DNA of 64,000 nt. It comes from Archilochus colubris (lineage: Eukaryota > Chordata > Aves > Apodiformes > Trochilidae). The notes below the pieces were generated by a model. The model searched no databases. It worked only from the letters and a program-made list of their open reading frames with translations, and was not told where the DNA came from. Positions 1 through 11,900 of this stretch are shown piece by piece (position 1 is the stretch's first letter; each line of letters begins with the position of its first letter). The position numbers and the translations under genes were made by a program. The stretch is taken from NCBI GenBank assembly GCA_023079485.1, contig CM041101.1, positions 9,946,501-10,010,500 of the forward strand, read 5' to 3'.

Positions 1-2262
1 GCTTCTCCAAATCTTCTGGGGCACCACAAAAGCCCCCCAAGCACAGCCAGGGCTGAGGGGCAGGAAGGGTGTGCTGGGCACCACGGGGCTTTTCCTGGGG
101 GTCCTGGGTGCACCCCAGTGTGGCTCTGGGGGAAACACCTCCCTCCCCAACACAGAGCCTTAGATAAAGTTCCAGGGAGGCATCTGGTGCCCTGCAACAT
201 CTCCTCTCCCAGAGGAAACAGCATCTTTGGGGCGATTTCTCCTGGTTCCCGTCTTCGTGTGCCTGGCTTTGATTTGCGGCTGAGCCCTGTGATAATGTGG
301 CTGCCTGGGAAGGAAGGGAGTAGAAGGAACTGGCTATTATGCTTGGCCCCTCTCCAGGAGGTGTTTTTTGCTGGGAGGCACCAAGGTCAGTGCTGGGTGG
401 GAAGCGTTCCCCAGCAGCAGCCCTTGTTGGGGTGGGATGGGGGGGATGTATGCAGGAGCCCCCCACACCACCGTGGTGCCCATAGCACTACTCACCAGTG
501 CATAAGATGCATGGTTCCCATGGTATGTGTTTTGGGATGGGGAATTAAGGGGGGGGGGGGTGTAGGGTGGAAAGAGCTACTTTGCAGGCACTCTGTGATA
601 TAAACCAGTGCCAAATCTTCCCGTTTCCATGCGGAAGGAAAGAGGGGGTGGTGGGTGGGAGCGCCCGCCAATGGAGCAAGCAGCAAGGGCTGGGGTGTGG
701 GGTGTGGAAAGCACTTTTTCACCCTCTTTTTGTCATCGCTTAAGAATTTCAGCTGGCTTCAGCCTGGCACAGCAGCTCCTGAGCCCTGAATCACATTGCT
801 GTGAGAACAGAGATGGCACTGGGCTGCCCCTGAAACTACCTGCTGGCGCTGGTGGCATCCCAGGATCCTGCTACCCACCTCCTCCCACAGCAAGAAGGGG
901 CATGCCTGGGTCTCCAGGAGTGAGGTCTCCCCCAAAACCTGCCCAAAAAACCTGCAGGGAGTGAGTGGCCGCCTGGCATGACGTCTTTCTTGAGCGTGTG
1001 CCCTGGGAGAGGCAAATCCCAACAGCAGGGAGCAGAGTGAAACTCTGGGGGTGCCAACCCAACTCAGATGTCTTGGCATTGCACGGCCATCCAGAAACCC
1101 AGCATCAGGTTCTTGCAGCCCAGTATCAGGTTCATGCCTGGGCTTGTGCATGGAGAATCACGCTTGGCTTTTCACTGCTGGGAGCAATGGTTTTCAATTA
1201 TTTAATGTACATATTAGAAGAGGTCTGATCCTGCCCCCCCCCCTGCACTCAGGTGAGCAGTTTCTTTGCTGAGATGGTGAGAAGTCCCACGTGCCTCAGC
1301 AGGAAAAGGAGGAATGGAAGAAAAAGAAAATAATTGGTGTTTTTTTGAAGGAAGATGCACCATGAGATGCAAGGGACAAACCTGCTCCACGTGGCCCCAG
1401 GGCTGGGGACTGAGGTCACTGGGTGCAGGATCACCCCCTGGCCTTAGCTGGGTGCCTGTGCCACCCCAAGGAGTCATCCTGGCCAAGGAGGGATGGGGAC
1501 GTGCAAGGTCAAAGAGCACAAAGGGGACAGGGATATGGACTGGGGGACAAGGGGAACCTGCATCTCAAACCAGCCCATGTGGGTGCATGCACCCGTGCCC
1601 CAGCACCCTCCAGGGAGCAGCAGGGAAAAGGGACAGGCTTGGGGACAGCTCCATAAAACCTCATCAGCCTCTGTTTACACAACAATGAATGTTTCAGTTG
1701 CTTTATGGTGGTGGATAAGAGCAGCAGAGGGGATGGGGAGGGCTGAGAGATGCGTGCCCCACACCCCCTCTCCCTTCACAGCCCATAAAGACATTTTATT
1801 TTAAAGATGACCCAGGTTTTATAGTGCAATCACACAGCAGCACCTTTCACCCAGGTACAAACAGTACAGGGAAATCTGCTCCTCTAAGACATCTCCCCAC
1901 CTGTCCCTAATCCCGTGGGTAAAAGTTTCCAGGCTGACTTTACACACTGAGAAATGATGGCCAGGAGCAGCCCTGCAATTAAAACCAGTTCCAGCAGCCT
2001 GCAAGGAGGAAAACCCCATCAGTGCCAAGCCTGGGTGCAGCAGCCATGCCGGGACAGGGACACATGTGGCACTGACCTGAGCCCATGGCAGCCAGGTCTG
2101 GTTGTCCTCTGCTCCATCCTGACCTTGGAAACCTCAGTGGGACCCATCCCTACAGTGCTGCCAGAGGCACTGCCAGCACCACTGTGCTTGGGAGATGGCT
2201 TGATCAGTGTCATTTATCCTATAGCCATCCACTCACAATCCTCTACTCGGCTGTTTAAGAAG

Positions 2263-2282
2263 AAATAAATAAATAAATAAAG
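2263..2282. repeat. (AAAT)n microsatellite
   Basis: About five tandem AAAT units followed by an A/G-rich tail. It is a simple repeat in the upstream intergenic DNA with no sign of function. Confidence 0.85.
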
Positions 2283-2739
2283 AAAGAAAACCAGGATTTA
2301 GACCATTCTGGCAAATGCAGCCTCATTTCTCTGGTTCCCTGGGGAATCACAGCTTAATCCCATTATGGGGCAGCTTTGGCTGGGATAGTTTTACATTGCA
2401 GACTCCATGACCGGCTGTATTTTTATCTGCTCAGACTTTCCAGGATGCTCTACCCTCTTGGGTTTGCATTTAATTGCTAAAAATTGCTTTTTTTTGAGAC
2501 TATGGGTGAGGGTGTGGGTGCGTGTACCAGCTCGAGGGGGGCTAAACCTGGCAGAGGAACGGAGGGGAAAGCAGGAGAGATCCAGGATGGTGCCTGCCTT
2601 ATCTGTCCTATTTTTGCTGCAATGAATGCAGAAGAGCAAAATATTGATTGTGCTGATAAAGAGATGAAAGTGTCAAGAAGGAATAGGCACACAAGTTACT
2701 CAGGCGATTGGAAGCTCCGTTGGTTGTATTTAACAGGCA

Positions 2740-3260
2740 TTTGCCATTAAAAAAAAAAACAAAAAAAAACCGCCTGTTTTTATTTAAATAGCCTAGGGCA
2801 AATTTCTCACTAAACCAACTTTCCCACGCCAGCCCAATGCTCTAACTCTGGTTTTTGGCAAATTTTTTCCTGAGCTGTCAAGGCAAAATATATATAAGAA
2901 TGCTGGTCTCACTTAGGTTTTTTTCCAGCCCCTGGAGACATGAAAATAATTTACAGATGTGCATTACCTGTTTATATTTGTATTAAGTTTTGCTTAACGG
3001 ACATAATTTTCTTAGCTTGCAGTAACAAAAAAATATTCCCAGAGTTTCACTCATTTAATTTTAACTTATTAAAACTTTTAAACATGTGTGGAGGTTTTAT
3101 GTTTTTAAATCACTAATCACATGGACAGTTGCCAAGGTTTCTATTAAAGCCTTTTATGAACACTATTTTTAAAAGTACCTAAAATCCCATTATTTTTAAC
3201 CCCTGAAGACCACTCAAAAGAAAAGGTTTCTTAAGATTTATGTCATATGCACCTCTTATT
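2740..3260. promoter_or_regulatory. AT-rich block with an RBPJ-like site, possible upstream enhancer
   Basis: This stretch is clearly AT-rich between GC-rich flanks and has few CpGs. It contains many short A/T homeodomain-like words and one perfect RBPJ/CSL consensus on the minus strand (CGTGGGAA at 2821-2828). The shift in composition resembles conserved noncoding elements near developmental genes, but conservation was not tested and the function is an inference. Confidence 0.3.
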
Positions 3261-5129
3261 GCAAAAAGATTTATGCTTAATGCTGACTTTTCCCTTCCTC
3301 CCTTTTTTCTCTTTTCCTGGTAGGAGTCTCTGGAGGAGGCGTTCAGGAGAAGGAAACTCGAGGAGGTTCCCTGTGAGGATCTTGCACCAGATCTCCCCTG
3401 TACCAGGGGAAGGATGGCACCAGATTAAAGTGGGACATCTCCCAGCAGACCCTGGATGGAGGAGTTATCCTCACGCTGAGATGCTCGATGCCTGTGGGAA
3501 ATCACAGAGCAGCATTTTACCTCCCCCATGACAAAACCTTGTGCAGAGCCACCCCACAGCCACGGGGGCAGAGCAGCCACAGGGGGTGGCAATAAATAGA
3601 TGTACTTGACTTCTGTGTTCAGGGCTGAGGGTTCCTCCTCCTGCTGAGGAAACCAGGGGCTTCCCAGGTGTCCAGCACCCCAAGAGCAGCTGGTGCCCAG
3701 GACCCCCAGGGATGGGTGTCCCCATCACCCCATCCTGCCACTGCATCCCACACCCCTCCATCTCCTGACAGTGAGGGGGACCCTGATAGCCCCGTGTACC
3801 CAGAGCCACGACACTCTGGTGGGGCTGAGGGAGGTCCCACAAGTTTTGGGGAGCAAGGGCCCAAGCTAAGCTGGAGGCACAGTGCTTTCTGTACGTGGGG
3901 AACAAGCCCGGGCAAAGCTGCCCAGGCAGACAGAGCTGAGATGCTCCCTGCTTGCTGGGCTCCAGTGGGAAGGGAGAAAGGGGGGAAGATGGAGAGAAGG
4001 CTCCATCTCCAAGGGAGCCTAAATGTTGGAAAACCTCAGCCTGCTCTCACAGCTGCCTCACCCCAGCTTGGGCTAAAGGTGGTGGCACAGTAGTGGTGTT
4101 ACAGGGATGTCACTCAGCTGGAGCTGAGGCAGGGACCACATCTGCTGCCCCCAAACCCCCACTTGGATCAGGGAACTATTTTTGAGCCCAAACCGAAGAA
4201 CTCAGGAGAAGTAGGGAAGGAGGGGAGAGTGCAGGAGTGAGGTGCTGCTGCAGGGCTCCCTCCTTTGATCTGAAGAGCAGACTCTGCCCTTCGGTTTGTT
4301 TAATTGTTTCACACTTGCTCTGGAAATAATTTACAGCAGGAAGCAGTGGGATAACACCGGGCCTGGCATGGGACGGGATGAGCCCAGGGGCTGGAGGAGA
4401 GGTGCCCTGTGATGAGAGACACAGATGACAAGGGTGTCACCTCCTTCCCATTAACCCATTGCCGACCTGCACTCCTCTTCCTCTTTCCCAAGTGTTCAGC
4501 CAAAGGCTGGCAGCCAGCCCTGCACATCCCCAACTTTTGAGAGCCATAAAAGCCACCCCAGAGCCTCCAGCAGTCCCAGCTCCGAGGGGCTGCAGGGGAG
4601 GAGACCCAGGAGCCCGATGGGGTTTGGGTGCCCCCGCACCAGCAGGGCTGGGGGCACAGGAAGCCTGCACACGTCTAGGGGTTGCTGGGCTGCCTCACGG
4701 GTTTCGTTTTCCCTGTTTTTCCTGCTTTATTTGTTTATTTGTTGTTGCTGCTGCCGCGCGTGGGGCTGGCCAAGCTCTGCCTGCGAGTTCCTGAGCTCAC
4801 AGCACAAAACAAACCACATCCGACCCCAGCTCCGTGGGGAGCTGCCGGGATGGTGGGGAGGGAGCGGCCGGGCTACCTGCACACACCTGCGGCGTGGGGC
4901 AGGGCACAGGGTGAATCCCACCCCCTGCCCCAGGTGCACTCCTGAGCCCCCCCCAGGGGATGCTCAGCCCCAAGCCCTGGTGCCTAGGTGCAACTGGACA
5001 TTTCCAGTCACCCCATCTCTGTGTCCCCCCATGGTTTATGTGGCCAGGACCCCTTTGGGGGACACGCTGTGGGTCAGGCTGGGGGGCTGCACCCTCCTGG
5101 GGTCCCTGAGCAGGTGCTGTGACCCTCAG

Positions 5130-5610
5130 GGAGTTGGGGGGGGGGGGGGGCGTGCAAGGGCTGTGCTGAGCTTGGTTAAGGAGGCTGTACTGGGACTGTA
5201 CTGGGATTATGGGGGAAACTGAACTGGGGCTATGTAGGGTGTAGGTGGCGGGGGCTGCACCAAGGCTGGGGTGGGGGAGATGTCAAGGGTTGAGCTGGGG
5301 GTGTCTAGAGACTGCAACAGCGCTATGGGGGGTCTGCCTGGGGGAGGCTGCGTGAAAGTGTCCGGGGTTGCACTGAGGTTATGCAGGGGCTGCACTGGGG
5401 ATGGGGGGGCTCCACGAAGAGAGGCTGCACTTGGGGGTTGAGAGGACTGCGTGGGGGAGCATGCAAGAGGAGTGCCTGGGGGCTGCATGGGTGGGCTGCA
5501 AGGGGAAGGAAGCTTTTCTGGGGGTGTCCGGTGGCTACATGGGGAGGGGGCTGCTCTGGGGGTGTCCGCCGGCTGTACTGGGGCTGTCGGCGGGGGCTGC
5601 AGCCCCACTC
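5130..5610 (+). repeat. Degenerate G-rich tandem repeat just upstream of the NOTCH1 promoter
   Basis: The plus strand is built from loosely repeated phrases of about 25-35 bp containing GGGGCTGCACTGGGG-like words separated by G runs. Copies around 5250, 5385, 5425, 5480 and 5575 are recognisable but diverged. Several runs of four or more G lie close together, so G-quadruplex formation is plausible. It keeps long frames open by lacking stops and should not be read as coding. Confidence 0.55.
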
Positions 5611-5911
5611 CCGTCCCAGGCAGGGACCCTCTGTGGCGGGAAGGGGGTTCCCATCGGCGGCCCCCGGGCTGGGTAGGGAGGAGCGTCCCGTCCCATCCCG
5701 TGCCGTCCCGCCCCACGCCGTCCCGCCCCCCCCCCTCCCCGCCCGCCCCCCCGGCCCGGCCCGGCCCGCCGGGGCTGAGCAGCCGCGGGAGGCGCCGGCG
5801 CTCGGAGTTGCTGTGCTCGGCGTTGGGTCTCGGTGTCTCTGGGGCTACCGGCACCGGCTGGGCCGAGGCCCCGCGGATCTATGCGGCTGTGAGCGGCGGG
5901 AGCAGAGCGGG

Positions 5912-5969
5912 ATGGAGCGACTCGTGGCCCCCGGCCTCTTGGTGCTCCTGCTGCCCGCCCTGACGCGAG
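5912..5969 (+). CDS. NOTCH1: NOTCH1 exon 1 (coding part): signal peptide
   Basis: Encodes residues 1-19 and the first base of codon 20. Residues MERLVAPG precede the hydrophobic core LLVLLLPAL, a typical signal peptide. The ATG has G at -3 and +4. The donor GT is at 5970. The frame stays open upstream to about 5381, so the start choice rests on the signal peptide and on homology. Confidence 0.92.
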
Positions 5970-8900
5970 GTGAGGGCCGCCACGGGACGGCCGCCCCCAG
6001 CACCCCCAGGAAGTTTACCGAAAGCGGGGACGGGCGCGGTTGCTGCCCCAGGCTCGGCGGGGCACGGCAGGCACTGGGGCGCGGGGCAGTCGGGGGGGTC
6101 CGGGCCGCGGGGTCCCCGTGGGAACCGGTTCTCCGTGCGGCGGGATGCTTGGGAGCCGGGCTCCGCTCCTGCGGGGGGTACTGGAGCTCTGGGCGCCTCC
6201 AGGGGAACCGGAACCGGGGAGGGGAGCGGGACTCGCTACAGCTGGGAGCCGGGGAGGCCGGAGCTGCGGGGAGGGGGGGGCCGGGGCTCGGTGCCCCTGA
6301 GGAGGTTGTGGGGAGGGGGGGGAGCGCCGGGAACCGGAGCGCGGTATCGAGGTGTGCCGCGGAGAAGTGCGCTGGTTGCCGTCGGGGGAACCGGAGGTTG
6401 GTACCGCCGGGTGCCGCCGGGAGTCGCGCTGCCTGCCGTCGGGGGAACCGGAGCCCGGTACCGCGGGCGGCCGGAGCAGAACGCGGCGGGGGGCCGGGGG
6501 GAGCCAGAGCTCGGAACGCGTTCGGGACGGGTTCGGCTGCCGCGCTCCTGCCTGTTGTTCCGCGAGAGCTTTTAGCCGTTTTGCAAATTTTTGTCGGTTT
6601 CCTGTTTCTTGAAAGTCAGTCAGGTCTCCCCTCCAACCCCCACCTCCGGGCCCCCCCAACCCCGGGGCGGGTCCGGGTGTTTCGCTGCAAAGCGCTGGGC
6701 GACCGTCGGGGGCGGCCGGTCGGGGAAAAAAGCCCGAAAAGTGGCCGGAGGTGCGGGGCGGGGTGCTGCTTGCCACGGGGGGCTGCGATACTCTCTCTCC
6801 CAACACGAGCAAGCAGCCTCTTCCTGACAGGGGTGTCCTGGAAGGATTTTGGGAATCACCCCGCTATGCACCGGGCTGAGAGCCGTGCCTGTTGCTCGAA
6901 GGCAAAGTTTGCAGAAAGTTGTGCCCAGAGTAGCTTCCAGCACCCCGCTCCATCCCCCGTGGGACATGTGGGGCTGGGGACAGAGCCCCGTGGGCAGCGG
7001 GGTGTCCCCGGGGTGCCTGGGGGAGAAGTTTGGTGCGAAGCTGGAGTCGCTGAGTGTGGATCTGCTCTGGCTGCACACGCGTGTGGCAGAACCGGTTAGC
7101 GTGAAAAGTTGAGCAGTTTAGAGGAGGGGAAGAGCGAGCCGGGGTGGAAATCGGAAGCGATTCTGGTACTTTGAGCGAGTTGCTGTGGTAACTGTGCAGA
7201 ATTTGGTTCTGAGGGCCAGACAATGAAACCTTTACTCATAGCGAGTTGCGACGGGCGACTCATTTCGTTACCGAGTTCGTGGTAACTGATGGGCCCTCGG
7301 GCGGGTGGTTTTTCCCAAATGGCATTTGTCACTCAAGGGCCTGATCTGGGGTTTCTCTCTGTCGGTCCTCCTGCTGGAGGAGAAGGCAGAGCCTACTCTT
7401 GAACCCACCCCGAGTTTATTTTTAGGTGAACCTCCCTGCACTGGGGCCACGCGGTCCCTGCCTGCCTCCATCACCCTGCGGGTGGGTGCTGCAGCCCCCT
7501 CCTCTCCAGGCTGCACAGACCCAGGGCACTCCAAGGTTTTTGGCGAGCCTGTCCCCAGTCCTGGTGACACCAGGGGATGCAGCCCACCCCCAGGGACCTG
7601 CGCCGTGGCTCACACTCTCCTTCTGTCTGCAGGTTTACGGTGCACGCAGCTTGCTGAATCCTGCCTCAACGGGGGCAAGTGTGAAACTTTTCTCAACGGG
7701 ACAGAAGCGTGCCAGTAAGTATGGAGGAGCCAGAGGATTTTCATCTCCCCCGACCAAATTATTGACATGCATGTTGACTTTCCTTTGAAGCCTCTGGATT
7801 TAATAGGGCAAGATGCGTTTTCTTTCCTTGAGTGGCAAGAATAACCTGCTTGAGTAGGAGTCGCCGCGAGTTTGGCAGGATTGTGCTTTGTTCCTAGCTG
7901 GGTGGAAAAACATGGGCAAAGGGCCATGTTTTGCTGGTGTTAACCTATGCAGACTGCCCTGCTGATGGAGCAGGAGGTAGGGCCAGCCTGCGGTGCTCCT
8001 TGGACCGTCGGGCAGGGAGGGAGGCTGTCTGTCTGTCTGTCTTCCAGCTACTCCCTCCTAGCCCTGAAGCGTTGTCTTTCAGTCCCTTGCACCCTGGCAG
8101 TTGGTGCTGCAGTGTCCAGTCCATCTCCACATCTCCACAAAACATTCAAGGGAGTTTTCATGGGGTGGCTCTGGCTGCTGGAGCTGCCCCGCTGATGTCC
8201 ATGGGTCTGTGGGGCATTGCCCGGGGGAGCAGGGCCACCTCCTTCTTCTCACCCCCCCAGCCCTGCTGATGCCAAGCTTCAGTCCAACCCGGCATTCCTG
8301 GCAGGACCTGGCACCCGGGCAGGAGCTTTCTCCAAGCTGATTGTGGGGAAACGGATATGTAAAGTGTTGGGACTCTTTGAAGGACCAACTGACCCACCGC
8401 AGCGATGGCCGATTCACTCCAGGCTCCCAGGGAACAATAACCAAGAGAAATGAATAAGACTCCAGCTCCCTTTTTAAAACTATTCCATAAAAGAAATGTG
8501 AATGGGCAAGGCTCTGTTTTCCGGCCAGATTTCCCCTCTGCCTGTTGAACATGGCCTGAGCTGAGAGCAGGCGGGGAGACGTTCCCACCCACCCCAGATT
8601 CCCAAATAGGAAGTCCTCGGCGGAGGAACCTGAAGGCATTTCCAAGCCCAACCTGTTGAATGGCAGTTTCCCTTGACAATGTCTGTTGCTTTTTTGCAAA
8701 TCTGCCTGGGTGCCGTTACTCTGCCCAGTAGCTGGGCACCTCCCGCCCCCTTCTCCAAGCTGAGCCCCCCAACCCTTTTGGTGCAAATAAATCAGCAAAT
8801 CAATCAGGCACATGAGCAATTTAATGGACAAAGGCTGGGTCCCTTTGTGAGCCACTAATGAATGCACGCCACTTTTTTTTTGCACAGAAGCCCTTACCAA

Positions 8901-11900
8901 CGCTTGACGCTCTAAATCTTGTTTTCTTTCATTCAAAGAACGACAGCTGGGATTCGGTCGAAATTCGGCAGCTATTGTTAAGGGAGGCAGATTAATGCTG
9001 TGTGACTAATCATGTATGGCTTCCCAGAATGCCCAACCCTCCACCCCCTCCCCAACCTTACACCCCTCCTTTTCCTTGTGGTCATTCTTCCCTTTTTTTT
9101 TTTTCTTAAGTCTCTGCAACTCCTGATTTACATTTCATGTGCAGATGGTGATGGAATCTAATTAGACCTGATGTGTGTGAGCTCTACTTGGAGAACAAGC
9201 CTCCAAAATAGGCTTGGAGTAGGGTTCTATTAAGAGAAAAAGTTAACTTTCAAGAACTTTTTCGTTGCTGGCAGTGAATGACCTCCTCTCTCTTGGCTGC
9301 AGACACTGGGATGGCTTCACAAGTGTGTGTGAGTTATTTTTTGCAGGAAACCAAGGTGTGTGCTCTCAGTGTGTGAAAACACTTGTCCCGTGCAGGGAAC
9401 ACTCCATGGGTGATGGGGACAGATAGTAGAGGTACTGCCAGACTGGAGAAGGTACAACTTTCCAAGGTATCTGATAGCAACTCACAAAATCATGTTGTTT
9501 TCTTGGTTTGTTTTTTTTTTTTTTTTTCTCCCCCACTTGTTTGAATCTCTCTTTATGAGGAGTTTTGCTTCCAAACTTCTTGAACAAAGTAGAGCCAAGA
9601 GCACAGATACCAGACACAGCAAAGCTTGGCACTGCCCTTTGGCGCCTGCGTGAAATGCACCATTTTGGCTGCTGGCCACATCTCCGCTCAGCCTGGCACT
9701 TAACAAAGTTTGGCCATAAAGCCCCCATTGTGCTGCCCCCACAAATCCAATTAGAAAAGTGGAGTGAAATAAATAGTGGACGAGGGAGACACTACTCCAG
9801 TGGACAAGTGTCCTGGCCGGTGTGGAGGGAGAGGGTTTGTTGGGTTGTGTGGAGATGACTCTGATAACCCCAAACCCCAGTTATCAGCCCTGGTATGGAA
9901 AGGGAATCGCCAGCCACAGATGAGGAGCTTTCTCTCTTTTATTTAACAGTGAGAGTTTGTCAACCCCCAGGTGCCTTATCTTGCTTGTCCCTTTGCCAGG
10001 CATGCAGGGCTTTAATTGCATGGAGAGGACTGAACATTTGATTGTTTGGAGGGCTCACAACAGAACCGGACTAATTAAGCTGCCTTTGGAGCTGCTTTCC
10101 ATCTTGGCATGGGCAAGACCCATTTTGCCAGGTCTGGAAGAGGAGTAGCAGGGGTTTGTGTGTCTTGCATGGACCTGAAGCTGAAGGTGTGGGCTCTCTC
10201 TGTCCCACCCGTGGCACTTGCACCTTCCAAAGGTCTGTGGAGGACTCCGTGTTTGATGCGTGGTTTCACGGTGCTGGGGAGCTGTGGCAATTTTCCCAGA
10301 CAAAATAAGTTGTTGTTTTGTTTTTTTTCAAAAGATGGTTCTGACTTCTAGTGATAGCTCCTAATTAGAGTGTTGGATGACTGCAGTTTTGACTGGCATC
10401 GCTGCAAATGCCGAGTTTAGATTGCTGTGCCATGTGACATTTATTCCCAGGACCTCCCTTGCTCTCTGCTTAGTTAAAAGCAGATGGCATGAGAGAGGGC
10501 TGAGTTTCCAGCCCTGCCCCACCAGCCTTTCACCATTAAAGTCAGAGGAGCTGTGTCTGTCATACACTTGCCCAGAGAAGCCAAATAGATGGCAAAGGGA
10601 AAGAATAAGTTAAATTAATCACTGGGCTTGCACTGAAAAGGGGGAAAAGTCGGTTTGCTAAAGTACTTCCTCTGTTTATGAATCAGCATGGTGCTGTAGT
10701 TCAGCCAGGGCAATGGCTTCTGAGCTGGTGCCTGTTGCCACCACCAGCTTCCATGGGCAGCGGGCCAGAAAGCTTGGAAGAAACATTTAGAGTGGGGGCC
10801 ATAGTGGCAAGAGATGATTATTTTAGCTCAAAAGTCTTTCAGGAGACAACCAGGAAGACAGAGGAGTGATCTGAGGTCTGCAGCTCTCTGGGCCCTTCAA
10901 GTTATTCAACTGCTCAGTCATTGTTATCTCATTGTAAAGGGCGGAAGTTTCCTTCTGGTTTGGTTTTTCTCATGTGTTTTAACCCAATGCTATTTCCATG
11001 AAATAATAACAAAGAAAAAATGAAGTCTCTGTGCTGGGGAGGAAGAGGGTGGAGTGTTGAACAATCAACCAGAGGAAGCTCTTAAAGAAGTAGAGGAGCG
11101 GTGATTCAGCCATGTTGAGAACTCTTGGTGGCTCTGCTGAGTCTGAGCTCATTCTCGGAAAGAACAAGGTGGAAATGGGTAAGAGGGGAGATTAAAAATA
11201 CAAAAGCATCACCTGTTGCAGATTCCAGTGGAAGAGAAACTGAGCTGAGCAGCCCAGCTGGGGAGGTCACTAGGCCAGCAGCAGGGTTTTTTAGCTCTTT
11301 TCCAGGAGAATCTCTGTTTACACCTCTCCTCTCTGCAAGGCATCCTGATGTTTATCAGTTGGCTCAGGTGGTCCCACTGACTCCTGTTAACTTGCCTGGG
11401 GATTTTATCGCTTGGGTTGAGGCTTTTTGTGTGATTCTTCTCGTGGCTGAGATGGTTGTGATGGCCAGAGGCTTGCACTGTGTTTGGGCAGGGCCATCGT
11501 GGGTCACGTTCAAGAGGAGGTGTCTCAGTAGGTCCCTCAGCAGCTCCTCCTGCATGGAGACAAGCAGGAGAGATGGGGTCATGCCTGCCGAGATGAATTT
11601 GCTCAGAGGCTCCCAAGGGTGCAGAGGGAATGAGGTTTTTGCAGTGCCCATCAATACCTGAGGTCAGAGAGGGGGTTCCCTGCGAGGTACTTGCAGCTCT
11701 AAAACGTGTGCTGCAGTGCACCGGGCTCTGCTCCATGGACACCTTCTGGTACATTGTGTTCCACCAAAATATCTTCCATCTCAGCGACCTGACTTGCTGC
11801 TGGAAGCCACAATATGTCCACTTCTTCCAGCTCATACTGCACAGCCTGCTCTCACCTCCAAGGCTGTTTGTTGTATGTAGCATGAGGGAGACACTGAGAC

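Larger units (their letters stand above)
1..5640. other. Intergenic region upstream of NOTCH1
   Basis: No coding exon could be recognised here. Open frames in this stretch are short, overlap on both strands and show no familiar domain. The DNA is moderately GC-rich with G and C runs (for example a G run near 549-559), becomes AT-rich at about 2740-3260, and turns strongly G-rich from about 5130. An unannotated noncoding RNA or distal enhancer could lie here, but sequence alone does not show one. Confidence 0.6.
5640..6560 (+). promoter_or_regulatory. NOTCH1: CpG-island promoter region of NOTCH1
   Basis: CpG dinucleotides become dense here, with several GC boxes (Sp1-type CCCGCCC words around 5710-5760) and no obvious TATA box. 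The island covers the presumed transcription start, the 5'UTR, coding exon 1 and the first ~600 bp of intron 1. The exact transcription start cannot be placed from sequence; it probably lies within the ~250 bp upstream of the ATG at 5912. Confidence 0.75.

Noticed and set aside
5381..7099. 572-codon open frame across the NOTCH1 promoter, exon 1 and intron 1
   Set aside because: It contains the real exon 1 in frame, but the rest is GC-rich DNA lacking stops; the splice donor at 5970 and homology define the exon.
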